From HR10 sp964615335 (GTDB taxonomy: Bacteria > Acidobacteriota > Blastocatellia > HR10), in assembly GCA_964615335.1 (NCBI GenBank), contig CAZTMT010000007.1, positions 62,001 through 126,000 of the forward strand: a stretch of DNA of 64,000 bases, in the 5' to 3' direction. This document shows positions 1 to 8,506 of this stretch, piece after piece (position 1 is the first letter of the stretch; each line of letters opens with the position of its first letter). A model generated the notes under the pieces. It was given only the letters and a program-made list of their open reading frames with translations. It did not search any database and was not told where the DNA came from. The translations under genes and the position numbers were made by a program.

Positions 1-626
1 ACGCGGCCATCGAACGACTCTACCAGCGGCTCAAAGGCGTGGACAAGTATCTGCTCGATCCTGAGGTCACGACGGCTCGGCTCGTCACTAATGCCGAGAA
101 GATGGTCGTGCGCGAGACGCAGCGAGCGTTCATGTACCTCTGCCTCTACGAAGTCGCCGTGGATGCGGTGATCGTCAACAAACTGATCCCTCGACACGTG
201 AGGGATTCGCACTTCCAGAGCTGGCTGGCCGCGCAGATGGGCTATGTCGAGCAGATCGAGGAGTACTTCGCGCCTCTTCCCGTTTTGAAAGTGCCGCTCT
301 TTGAGAGCGAGGTCGTCGGCCGGGAACGGTTGCAGCGGCTCGCCCAGGAGCTGTACGGCTCGCAGGATCCGACGCGCGTGCTCTACGCCGAGAAGCCCTA
401 TCGGTACGTCTTCGAGGACGGGCGGTATCAGTTGCAGCTTCGCCTCCCCTTCGCCAGCCGCGAGCACATTGATCTCTATCGCGATGCGGATGAACTGATC
501 ATTCGCATCGGGAGCTTCAAGCGTCACGTCCTCTTGCCGCACAAGCTTCTGAAATGTCGCATTCAGTCGGCCTCCTACAAGGGGGATACCCTCGTTGTGG
601 AATTCGCCGAAGCGCCCTCGTCCTGA
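1..626 (+). CDS. ArsA/GET3-family ATPase, C-terminal part (5' end outside window)
   Basis: The reading frame is open from base 3, so this is the last 207 residues of a longer protein; the N-terminal P-loop lies outside the window. The visible part has the family's RLVTNAEKMVVRETQRAFMY-like helix, followed by the AVIVNKLIP strand (residues near 50-60 of the visible part). Both are typical of arsenite-transporting/tail-anchor-targeting ATPases. The C-terminal ~70 residues form a small beta-rich domain of the kind seen in bacterial ArsA-like proteins. In bacteria without an arsenic operon the substrate is usually unknown, and no ars genes are visible here. It converges on pyk with a 25-base gap. 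Confidence 0.85.
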   Translation, partial: AAIERLYQRLKGVDKYLLDPEVTTARLVTNAEKMVVRETQRAFMYLCLYEVAVDAVIVNKLIPRHVRDSHFQSWLAAQMGYVEQIEEYFAPLPVLKVPLFESEVVGRERLQRLAQELYGSQDPTRVLYAEKPYRYVFEDGRYQLQLRLPFASREHIDLYRDADELIIRIGSFKRHVLLPHKLLKCRIQSASYKGDTLVVEFAEAPSS

Positions 627-651
627 GACGGCGCGGAGCCAACTGCGGAGA

Positions 652-2082
652 TCAACCGGACGGTTCCCCGACCCGATGCAGCTTCATCATATCGGAGAGG
701 CCCAGCCCTTGAAGACTTCCGGCCATGAGGACGATGACCTCTCCCGGCTGCACGAGACGCTTTTGCAGGAGGAAGCGATCGCAAGCCGACAGCAGATCCT
801 CCGAGCGCGAAGGGAACGGGAAGAGAAAGGGTTCCACTCCCCAGACGGCGGCCAACTGCCGATAGGTCGTGATCGAAGGCGTCAGAGCGATCAGACGCTG
901 CGCGGGACGCAGCGCCGCGATCTGCCGGGGCATATTTCCCCTCTCGGTGAAGACGACGATAAGACGCGCGTTCATCTCCTCGGCGGCGAAGGCAGCCGCC
1001 TCAGCGATGGCTCGTCCATAGGATCCGGAGGGACGACCCGTGAGGGCCTCATGGAGTCGCGAACGGGAGAGAGGCGATGCTTCGGCCTCTCGAATGATGC
1101 GGTCCATCGTGCGCACGGCCTCCAGGGGGAACTTCCCGACGGCAGTCTCCTCCGAGAGCATGACGGCATCGGTCCCATCGAAGACGGCATTGGCGACATC
1201 GGAGGCTTCGGCGCGCGTCGGGCGCGGATTCTCGACCATGGAGAGCAACATCTGCGTGGCTATGATGACGAGCTTTCCGGCCCGATTCGCCCGCGCGATG
1301 ATCTCCTTCTGCAGAACGGGGACGCGTTCGACCGAAGTCTCGACGCCCAGATCTCCCCGCGCGACCATGAGCCCGTCGGCGACCTGAAGGATCTCGTCCA
1401 CGCGCTCGACGGCTTCGGCCTTCTCGATCTTCGCGATCACGGGGATGCGCGCGCCGGCGTCCTCGAGGATTCGTCTCACGATCTGGCAATCGGCCGCCGA
1501 TCGAACGAACGAGAGGCCGATGTAATCTACCTGCTGCGCGATCCCGAATCGGAGGTCATCTCGGTCCTTCTCCGTCACGGCAGAGAGGGAGAGGGCAACT
1601 CCGGGCAGATTCACTCCGGCATGGGATCCCACCCATCCTCCATGCAGGACGCGACAGAGCAGGGCGTCGGCCTCCTTCTTCTCGACCACAAGTTCGAGCG
1701 CTCCATCGTCGAGCAAGATCCGATCCCCCACGGAGGCTTCCTCGATCAAGGCCGGATAATTCACCGAGAGGCGTGTCGCATCTCCCACGACCTCTTCCCC
1801 CACCAGACGAAGGTGCGCCCCGGTGACGAGCTTGACCGGCTGGCCCCCGGCGACCTCCCCAAGGCGCAGCTTGGGTCCGGCCAGATCCATCAACACGGCG
1901 ACAGCCCGAGCATCTCGGGCTGAGATCTCGCGCACGGTCGCAATGACTTCCGCATGCTCTTCGTGCGTTCCGTGAGACATGTTCAACCGGATGACATCTA
2001 CTCCCGCTTGCAGCAGCGCGGCGAGCATCTCGCGCGAACGCGAAGCCGGTCCAACAGTGGCGATGATCTTCACCCGTCTCAT
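652..2082 (-). CDS. pyk: Pyruvate kinase
   Basis: Converts phosphoenolpyruvate and ADP to pyruvate and ATP in glycolysis. From the ATG at 2082 the protein is 476 residues, the usual bacterial length. It has the phosphate-binding RLNMSHG segment at residues 32-38 (the same numbering as classic PykF), the KIEK catalytic lysine segment, ARGDLGVE, and the signature DAVMLSEETAVGKFP. An ATG 15 bases upstream (2097) is possible. I prefer 2082 because a GGGGAG element sits 7 bases before it and the family N-terminus is short. It is the last gene of hflX-pgpH-pyk, 48 bases after the pgpH stop. Confidence 0.95.
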   Translation of the reverse strand: MRRVKIIATVGPASRSREMLAALLQAGVDVIRLNMSHGTHEEHAEVIATVREISARDARAVAVLMDLAGPKLRLGEVAGGQPVKLVTGAHLRLVGEEVVGDATRLSVNYPALIEEASVGDRILLDDGALELVVEKKEADALLCRVLHGGWVGSHAGVNLPGVALSLSAVTEKDRDDLRFGIAQQVDYIGLSFVRSAADCQIVRRILEDAGARIPVIAKIEKAEAVERVDEILQVADGLMVARGDLGVETSVERVPVLQKEIIARANRAGKLVIIATQMLLSMVENPRPTRAEASDVANAVFDGTDAVMLSEETAVGKFPLEAVRTMDRIIREAEASPLSRSRLHEALTGRPSGSYGRAIAEAAAFAAEEMNARLIVVFTERGNMPRQIAALRPAQRLIALTPSITTYRQLAAVWGVEPFLFPFPSRSEDLLSACDRFLLQKRLVQPGEVIVLMAGSLQGLGLSDMMKLHRVGEPSG

Positions 2083-2130
2083 CCTCGCTCTCCCCATTCT
2101 GGGCGATGGCCGACGTCTTCGTGCGGGATC

Positions 2131-4629
2131 TCACAGGGAGTGCGGAACAGACGAAGAGGCGTGGGCTTCGGGAGTCCGGGAGGCTGTTTCCGCACCGGGT
2201 TCAGAGCCCGTCGAAGCGCTGCCGGCGCGCGCCGGATCTTCGGAGGAACTCGATGAGGCGGCAGGCCAGGCTTCCACGCCCGGCACGGCTTCATAATTGG
2301 CGGAGACAGGGACCAGCTCCTCCTCCCGGAATCCGGGATAGGGGACACGCTCGTGATAGATCGTGCCGAGCGTCTGGACGATCGTCTCTCGAATGCGCGT
2401 GAGATCGCGCATTCGGAGATTGCACTCGTCGAACTGACCGTCGGTCATCATATCCTCGAGGATCTTGCGCACCAGAAGCTGGATCTTCTCCGGCGTGGGA
2501 TGTCGGAGCGAACGGACGGCCGCTTCGGAACTATCGCACATCATCACGATCGCGGCCTCGATCGTCTGCGGTTTAGGTCCCGGATAGCGGAAGTCGCGCT
2601 CATCCACAGGCGTTCCCGTGCGCGCGGCCTGCTCGAGGGCTTTCGCATAGAAATAGTGCAGTCGTCGCGTCCCATGATGTTGCGGGATGAGGTCCACGAT
2701 CTGCCGCGGCAACCCATGCTGCTCGGCCAGACGGATGCCCTCGCGCACATGCTGGATGATCCGGCGTGCGCTCTCCTGAGGTGACCACTGATCATGAGGA
2801 TTGCTCCCGGCTCGTTGATTCTCGATATAGAGTCCGGGCTCGGCGAGCTTCCCCACATCGTGGTAGTAAGAACCGACGCGCACCAGAAGCGCATGTGCGC
2901 CAATCGCCTTGGCTACTTCCTCGGCCAGGGTCGCGACGACCAGGGAGTGATGATACGTCCCCGGAGCTTCCAGAGCCAGCCGTTTGAGCAGCGGAAGCTC
3001 CACATTAGACAGCTCGAGCAACTTCACATCGGTCACGATCCCAAAGAGCGACTCCGTGATGGGGAGCGCGAAGGCAACCAGAGCCGCCGTCAAGACTCCT
3101 CCGACTATTCCGCAGAGGGCGTTCCAGAGGGCCGGCCCTAAGATCAGGCTCTCTCCCTGACTCAAAGGGACGATCAGAGTGGCGCCCGCATTGGCCATCC
3201 CAATGATCAGAGCCGCGCGCGTGATCGTGTCCCGCCTCTGGTAGCGTCCGACTCCGTAAATGGCTACGATGTTTCCCATGAGAGCGTAGAGCAGCAGCGA
3301 GAACTCTTGCGCGAGCACGCCCACAAGCAGCGAGACGAGCAATCCCACCACCAGAGCCAGACGCGATTCCAACAGCAGGACGACGACCAGCGCGGCCGCC
3401 GCATAGGGGATGGCGAATTGGTACCCCTCGGGGGAGTCGAAGGTGCCCAGCCGATACGCCACACCGCTGGAGATGGCCATTCCCGCGCGCACGACGACAA
3501 GCTGCGCCAGCACAGAGAGCGCCGCCAGAAGGAAGATCTTGAAGGGCGTCAGATAGTACACGCGCGTGCGCGCGGCTGCTCGCCCGAGCGCCCCGTAAAG
3601 CACAAGTGCGATCACCAGAAGGCCCACGACCCGGCGTCCCGAACGCTCGCCGGCGATCTGGGCGCGTAAGGCCTGCAGGGCGGCATGAATCTGAGGCGTC
3701 ACGACCTGCCCCCGCGCGGCGATGAGCTGCCGCGGGGCATAGCGCGTCGTCGCGACCAGATGCTCGGTCGCCTGACGGCGGAAACGTTCGGTCAGATCCT
3801 CGGCCAGGAAACAATTGGCCCGGACCAGATCCGCGAGCCACCGACCGTAGTCTCGGGCATCGGACGGACTCAAGCTCTTGCGGAGCGCCTCCTGAGCCTC
3901 CCTGAGAGGGATCAGCTCACTGGCCCGCACGCGCGGATAGAGGTCCAGACGCTCCAACTCGGCTGCGGACTCCAGCCGAGCGGGAAGCAGGCGCACTTCT
4001 CCGGTCACGTTCTCCCGCAACTCGTGCGGATCACCATCGGGACGAATGTATCGGCTCATGACGCTCCGCAAGGCCGCATCCAGGCGCAGGAGCACGGCTT
4101 CTCCACTCTGACCGAGCGCCCACTCGGAGACGATCTCTTCGGTCAGTGGAAAAGGAGGACCTTGCGCGCGAAGCGGCGCGAGAACATCAGCCTCCAGACG
4201 CGCGCGCACGTCCGCGCGCCTGAGCTGGCGCTCAGTGAGTGCCCGCTGTCCGAAGACCGCTTCCATCCGCTGGGCGAATTGCTGGCGTCCGAGTGCGAAA
4301 TACTCGCGCAGGGCCGCGAGCGCATCCTCGGCGCGATCCGGATAGAAGCGGACGATCGGAGGGATCTTCCGCGCTTCTTCGCGGCGCAGACGCTCGGTCC
4401 GCTCCGGATCAATGACGATCAGCTCCGTGGGCGCGACGAGATCGGTTCGGAGAACCTCTCCCACGCGATATTCCGGAAGCGGCGCCAGAGGGAAGCGAGC
4501 CAGAAGTACCGCCGTCAGCACAGCCAGAGGGAGCGCGCACAGGATGAGCTGCATCTGCCCGGAGAGCGTCTTCATCCGCTCCCGGAGGCCCCCGACGATC
4601 GCTTTCGCCTTCTCCCGGATTCCCCTCAT
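2131..4629 (-). CDS. pgpH: 7TM-HD (HDIG) membrane phosphohydrolase, PgpH-type
   Basis: Predicted cyclic di-AMP phosphodiesterase of the 7TMR-HDED/HDIG family, about 832 residues. A first membrane helix (about residues 20-38) is followed by a ~250-residue outside region. A cluster of hydrophobic helices comes next (about 330-510), then a cytoplasmic HD domain containing TYHHS and YYHDVGK, with the metal-binding His-Asp at about residues 590-591. The C-terminus is a Ser/Ala/Glu-rich tail. The ATG at 4629 overlaps the hflX stop as ATGA, so I chose it over the ATG at 4659. Function is inferred from the family; no c-di-AMP cyclase is in the window. Confidence 0.88.
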   Translation of the reverse strand: MRGIREKAKAIVGGLRERMKTLSGQMQLILCALPLAVLTAVLLARFPLAPLPEYRVGEVLRTDLVAPTELIVIDPERTERLRREEARKIPPIVRFYPDRAEDALAALREYFALGRQQFAQRMEAVFGQRALTERQLRRADVRARLEADVLAPLRAQGPPFPLTEEIVSEWALGQSGEAVLLRLDAALRSVMSRYIRPDGDPHELRENVTGEVRLLPARLESAAELERLDLYPRVRASELIPLREAQEALRKSLSPSDARDYGRWLADLVRANCFLAEDLTERFRRQATEHLVATTRYAPRQLIAARGQVVTPQIHAALQALRAQIAGERSGRRVVGLLVIALVLYGALGRAAARTRVYYLTPFKIFLLAALSVLAQLVVVRAGMAISSGVAYRLGTFDSPEGYQFAIPYAAAALVVVLLLESRLALVVGLLVSLLVGVLAQEFSLLLYALMGNIVAIYGVGRYQRRDTITRAALIIGMANAGATLIVPLSQGESLILGPALWNALCGIVGGVLTAALVAFALPITESLFGIVTDVKLLELSNVELPLLKRLALEAPGTYHHSLVVATLAEEVAKAIGAHALLVRVGSYYHDVGKLAEPGLYIENQRAGSNPHDQWSPQESARRIIQHVREGIRLAEQHGLPRQIVDLIPQHHGTRRLHYFYAKALEQAARTGTPVDERDFRYPGPKPQTIEAAIVMMCDSSEAAVRSLRHPTPEKIQLLVRKILEDMMTDGQFDECNLRMRDLTRIRETIVQTLGTIYHERVPYPGFREEELVPVSANYEAVPGVEAWPAASSSSSEDPARAGSASTGSEPGAETASRTPEAHASSSVPHSL

Positions 4630-6314
4630 GCGCTCGATCCCAAACCTTCCCGCTCCCATCGGAACGCGCGGCCCAGCATCTCCGAAAGACGCTCGCGCAA
4701 GGGCCAGAGCGTCTCCGGATGCAAGGCCGAGATGGCCAAGGCCCCGTAGCTGCGGCAGAGGTTATGCAAAAGCTCCGAAGCGACCCGATCGCTCTTGTTG
4801 AAAACGAGCAGACGAGGAATATGCCCCAGATGCAATTCGCGCAGCGTTCGCTCCACCGTCTCGATATGCCCCTCCACATGGGGACTGCTCGCATCCACAA
4901 GATGAATGAGCAGATCGGAATCGGCGATCTCCTCCAGGGTCGCCCGAAACGCACGGATCAGATCAGGCGGAAGATGCCGGATGAACCCGACGGTATCCGA
5001 GAGGATGACCTCCTCTCCCCGAGGCAAGCGGAGGCGACGACTGGTCGGATCGAGCGTCGCGAACATTCTCTCCTCGGCGAGCACGTCGGATCCTGTGAGC
5101 GCATTCAGGAGCGTGGATTTTCCGGCATTCGTGTAGCCGACGATCGAGATGACCGGGATGCCCGCTCGCCTCCGGCGCTGTCGGCGTTGCTCCCGGTCCA
5201 CGTGAAGAGATTCGATCTGCTCCTCCAGATGTCGGATGCGCTCGCGAATCCGGCGCCGATCCATCTCCAATTTGGTCTCCCCGGGGCCGCGTCCCCCGAT
5301 CCCTCCCGTCAGGCGGGAGAGTCCCGTGTCGGCGTCGGTCAAGCGCGGGAGCAAGTAGCGTAACTGCGCCAGCTCGACCTGCAGCTTCCCTTCCCGCGAG
5401 CGCGCCCGCTGAGCGAAAATGTCCAGGATGAGCTGCGCGCGGTCGAGGATCTTCAAGTCCGTCGCGGCGGTGATGGCGCGCACCTGTCCGGGCGTCAAAC
5501 TCTGATCGAAGATGATCATGTCGGCTCCCAGTTGCAGGGCGCGGATGAGGACCTCGGTGAGTTTCCCCCGGCCGATGAGAAACTTCGGATCATACTCCTT
5601 ACGACGCTGCAGGATCGCATCCAGCACGACGACGCCCGCCGAATCGCTCAACTGCCGAAGCTCCACGAGCGAATCCTCGGCTTCGGCGAGCGATCCCGTG
5701 GTCACGCTCACCAGAAGCGCGCGATCTCGGGCGTCCTGCGGATCCCGAAGACGCCGATTACGCGCCAGCTCTTCTTCGAGCGAAGCGATCAGCTCCAGGA
5801 AGTTCACGCGCAACTGACCGGGCGGCTGCGGTTCCAGGAACTGAAAGCGGGAAGCCACAGGGGCGCGCGCCCCATCGGATTCTCCGGGATGAGCCGGCAT
5901 CAGATGCGCCACGTGCACGCGGGCGGGAAGACCCGCGTCGGTCACCTCCAGAATCGCCATCACATCCAGGCGCAGCAGGGCCAGATCCGTCAAATCGTCT
6001 TCCGTGAACAGCTCGCCCCCCAGATGGGTGTGAATGCATCGGAGCCCGCAAAATCGTTCGCTCGAAGTCCGCGCGCGGCGCAGATCCGGCCACATGATCC
6101 GATGCGCCTCGCCGACCACGACGTACTCGATCCGTCCCTTGCGGTCCACCAGAATCCCCACCTGCCGATGCATCTCGTGCGAAAGCTCGGCCAGCGTGCG
6201 CGCAAGCTCGGACGTGATGATCTGATCCGGAGGGAGGCGGCGGTGATAGAGTCGTTCCAACCGCTGGCGATGACTGGCCTTCAGTCCTTGTGTGTGGCCG
6301 AAAATCGTGGCGAT
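4626..6314 (-). CDS. hflX: GTPase HflX (ribosome-associated), probable non-standard start
   Basis: Ribosome-splitting/rescue GTPase with the long N-terminal domain found in several phyla. Seen in order: a ~200-residue N-terminal extension, the HflX domain (GGRGPGETKLE), then the G domain with GYTNAGKST (P-loop), DTVGFI (G3) and NKSD (G4). The first ATG/GTG/TTG codon in frame is the TTG at 6260. The frame upstream of it still encodes a family-like stretch (GHTQGLKAS followed by RLERLYHRR) back to an in-frame TAG at 6332-6330. A perfect AGGAGG lies at 6329-6324, nine bases before an ATC codon (6314). Initiation at ATC 6314 or ATT 6305 is therefore likelier than at 6260. It begins the hflX-pgpH-pyk operon. 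Confidence 0.9.
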   Translation of the reverse strand: MATIFGHTQGLKASHRQRLERLYHRRLPPDQIITSELARTLAELSHEMHRQVGILVDRKGRIEYVVVGEAHRIMWPDLRRARTSSERFCGLRCIHTHLGGELFTEDDLTDLALLRLDVMAILEVTDAGLPARVHVAHLMPAHPGESDGARAPVASRFQFLEPQPPGQLRVNFLELIASLEEELARNRRLRDPQDARDRALLVSVTTGSLAEAEDSLVELRQLSDSAGVVVLDAILQRRKEYDPKFLIGRGKLTEVLIRALQLGADMIIFDQSLTPGQVRAITAATDLKILDRAQLILDIFAQRARSREGKLQVELAQLRYLLPRLTDADTGLSRLTGGIGGRGPGETKLEMDRRRIRERIRHLEEQIESLHVDREQRRQRRRRAGIPVISIVGYTNAGKSTLLNALTGSDVLAEERMFATLDPTSRRLRLPRGEEVILSDTVGFIRHLPPDLIRAFRATLEEIADSDLLIHLVDASSPHVEGHIETVERTLRELHLGHIPRLLVFNKSDRVASELLHNLCRSYGALAISALHPETLWPLRERLSEMLGRAFRWEREGLGSSA

Positions 6315-6343
6315 AGGCTTTGACCTCCTCTACCGCTCGCTTG

Positions 6344-6415
6344 GGAGCGGATCCCCCGCCGGGATATTCCGCTCCGCTTCGGCTCCCTCAGCAAGCCGAA
6401 GCACATGTTATTGTA
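6344..6415 (-). promoter_or_regulatory. Structured hflX leader: two abutting hairpins after a TACAAT -10
   Basis: Reading the minus strand, TACAAT (6415-6410) could be a -10 box, although the -35 is weak. The predicted transcript would begin with a perfect 9-bp stem (6402-6394 with 6384-6376, 9-base loop). A second stem follows directly: 6375-6369 pairs with 6350-6344, and 6365-6361 with 6355-6351, with a small bulge. The AGGAGG of hflX lies 15 bases further on. Two long stems packed head to tail before a gene lacking a standard start codon suggest translational control. They could also be a terminator pair for an unseen upstream transcript. Confidence 0.5.
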
Positions 6416-6521
6416 GCACGAAATCTCCCGCGCGACCGAGGGAAGAAGCAAAACGCCTCCGGTTCCCGCCGCTTGACGCTGGCATGGATACCCCTTTAGA
6501 CTTCCCTCGTGAGGACGAAGA

Positions 6522-7373
6522 ATGAGCGGGGGATCCTCGGAGCGCCATTCGCCATGCCGTGTGCTCATCACGCGGCCTCGGGATCAAGCCCAAGAGTTCG
6601 CGAACCTTCTCCGAAAGGGGGGGATGGAGACGCTCCTTTTCCCCACGATTGAGATCGTCCCGCCCGACGTCTGGACGACTTGCGATGAGCACATTCGACG
6701 GATTGAGGAATACACGGACATCATCTTCACCAGTTCGAATGCCGTGCGCTTCTTTCTGGAGCGCTGCGCATCCTTTTTCGATCCGGCGCGCCTTCGGAGG
6801 CACACGTTCCACGCCGTCGGTCCAAAGACCCAGGAGGCGATCGCGGCCTTCGGCTTTTCTGCCGCTCCGCTGCCGGAGAATTTCGATGCGCGGCATCTGG
6901 CGGAGCGGATCGGCTCGGATCCGACGGCGCGGGAGCGCCGATTTCTCTTCCCGAAAGGAGAGCTGGCCGAGGAGACGCTCGTGCGCCGACTGCGGGAGAT
7001 GGGCCTTTCCGTTGAAGCTGTCACGGTCTATCGCACGGTGAAGCCGAATCCCCCTCGGGAAGAACGAGACGCCGTATGGACGGCTCTTGTGCGCGGGGAG
7101 ATTTGCGCGGTCACCTTCTTCAGTCCTTCGAGCGCGCGGAATTTCGTGGATTTCTTCCCGGACTTTCCCGCGCTCTGTCGCGACGCTCTTGGGGGGGGAG
7201 CCGGACATGGGCATTCTCTGCGGATCGCTGTGGTCGGCCAGACGACGGCGCGCGCGTGTCAGGAGCTGGGCCTTCCGGTCCACCTGTGCCCGAAAGGGAA
7301 AGACGAGTCCTCACCGACCGAGGCCCTGGCCCGTATTCTCCTTCGGGAACTCCGTGAGGTGGGCGCGCGATGA
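6522..7373 (+). CDS. hemD: Uroporphyrinogen-III synthase
   Basis: Closes hydroxymethylbilane into uroporphyrinogen III with inversion of ring D. The 283-residue protein shows the loosely conserved two-domain HemD pattern. It begins with the first-strand VLITRPRDQA motif, has TDIIFTSSNAVRFF near residues 65-80 and FHAVGPKTQEAI near 100, and ends with AVVGQTTARACQELG. HemD is poorly conserved overall, but these motifs and the hemE neighbour make the call firm. The ATG at 6522 follows a GAGGA element. It is the first gene of the heme operon, divergent from hflX, and overlaps hemE by 4 bases. Confidence 0.9.
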   Translation: MSGGSSERHSPCRVLITRPRDQAQEFANLLRKGGMETLLFPTIEIVPPDVWTTCDEHIRRIEEYTDIIFTSSNAVRFFLERCASFFDPARLRRHTFHAVGPKTQEAIAAFGFSAAPLPENFDARHLAERIGSDPTARERRFLFPKGELAEETLVRRLREMGLSVEAVTVYRTVKPNPPREERDAVWTALVRGEICAVTFFSPSSARNFVDFFPDFPALCRDALGGGAGHGHSLRIAVVGQTTARACQELGLPVHLCPKGKDESSPTEALARILLRELREVGAR

Positions 7374-8455
7374 AACCGCTCGAGAACGATCTCTTTCTGC
7401 GAGCCTGTCGGAGGGAACCGACCGAGCGCACGCCCATCTGGCTCATGCGTCAGGCGGGACGGTATCTGCCGTCCTATCGCGCTCTGCGCGAGCGCTATGA
7501 CTTTTTGACGCTCTGCCGAACGCCGGAATTGGCGGCGGAAATCACCCTTCAGCCTGTGGAACAGTTGGGCGTTGATGCCGCCATCCTCTTCTCGGATATT
7601 CTCGTCATTCCGGAAGCGATGGGACTGACGGTGCGCATCGAAGACGGCGTGGGGCCGCACATCGAGAATCCCGTGCGCGCGGCCTCCGACGTCGCCCGTT
7701 TGAGTGTTCCCGATCCGCAGGAGAGCCTGAGCTACGTTCTGGAGGCCATTCGCCTCACGCAAGAGCGACTCCACAGGCGCGTGCCGCTCATCGGATTCGC
7801 CGGAGCGCCATGGACGCTGCTGGCCTACATGGTCGAAGGAAGCGGGACAGGAGACTTTCGACGGGCGCGCCTGTTGCTCCGGGAGGATCCCGCTCTGGCT
7901 CACGAGCTGCTCGGGAAGATCGCCGAGACCCTCGTGCGCTTCCTGCGCGCGCAGATCGAAGCGGGAGCCGATGCCGTGCAGCTCTTCGACACGTGGGCCG
8001 GCATGCTCGATCCGGATTCCCTGCGCGAATTCTCGCTCGCGTACACGAGCGACGTCATCAGGCGTCTGCAAGCGCTCGGGAGAGACCGTGTCCCCATTCT
8101 CCTCTTCTCGCGCGGGACGGGTGCCTGGATCGAAGCGCTTGCGGAGACGGGCGCCGACGTTCTGAGCGTGGATTGGACATGTGATCTGGCGCGCGCGCGC
8201 CGGTGCGTCGGAGATCGCGTCGCTCTTCAAGGGAATCTCGACCCGATCGTTCTCCTGGGCTCGCCTCCGGTCGTCGTTCGAGAAGCGCACCGCATCCTGG
8301 CGCGCTTCGGCGTCGGCTCCGGACATATCTTCAACCTCGGGCATGGCGTCCTGCCGGAGACGCCCTGGGAAAACGTGCGCCTTCTGGTGGACACCGTGAA
8401 GCGAGAGAGTCCACAATATCACCGTTGGGATGAGGGCGCATCCGAGTCCCCGTGA
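7370..8455 (+). CDS. hemE: Uroporphyrinogen decarboxylase
   Basis: Removes the four acetate carboxyls of uroporphyrinogen III to give coproporphyrinogen III. It is 361 residues long, typical for HemE. The N-terminal signature TPIWLMRQAGRYLPSYR contains the two arginines that bind substrate carboxylates. The second signature, LIGFAGAPWTLLAYMVEG, lies near residue 140, and the conserved FNLGHGVLPETP is near the C-terminus. The start codon overlaps the hemD stop as ATGA, consistent with translational coupling. No unusual residues are seen. Confidence 0.97.
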   Translation: MKPLENDLFLRACRREPTERTPIWLMRQAGRYLPSYRALRERYDFLTLCRTPELAAEITLQPVEQLGVDAAILFSDILVIPEAMGLTVRIEDGVGPHIENPVRAASDVARLSVPDPQESLSYVLEAIRLTQERLHRRVPLIGFAGAPWTLLAYMVEGSGTGDFRRARLLLREDPALAHELLGKIAETLVRFLRAQIEAGADAVQLFDTWAGMLDPDSLREFSLAYTSDVIRRLQALGRDRVPILLFSRGTGAWIEALAETGADVLSVDWTCDLARARRCVGDRVALQGNLDPIVLLGSPPVVVREAHRILARFGVGSGHIFNLGHGVLPETPWENVRLLVDTVKRESPQYHRWDEGASESP

Positions 8456-8506
8456 ATGCCCGAGGGACTTGTGGCTGTTCGCGGAAAGCCCTCTGGGAGA
8501 ATGCCG

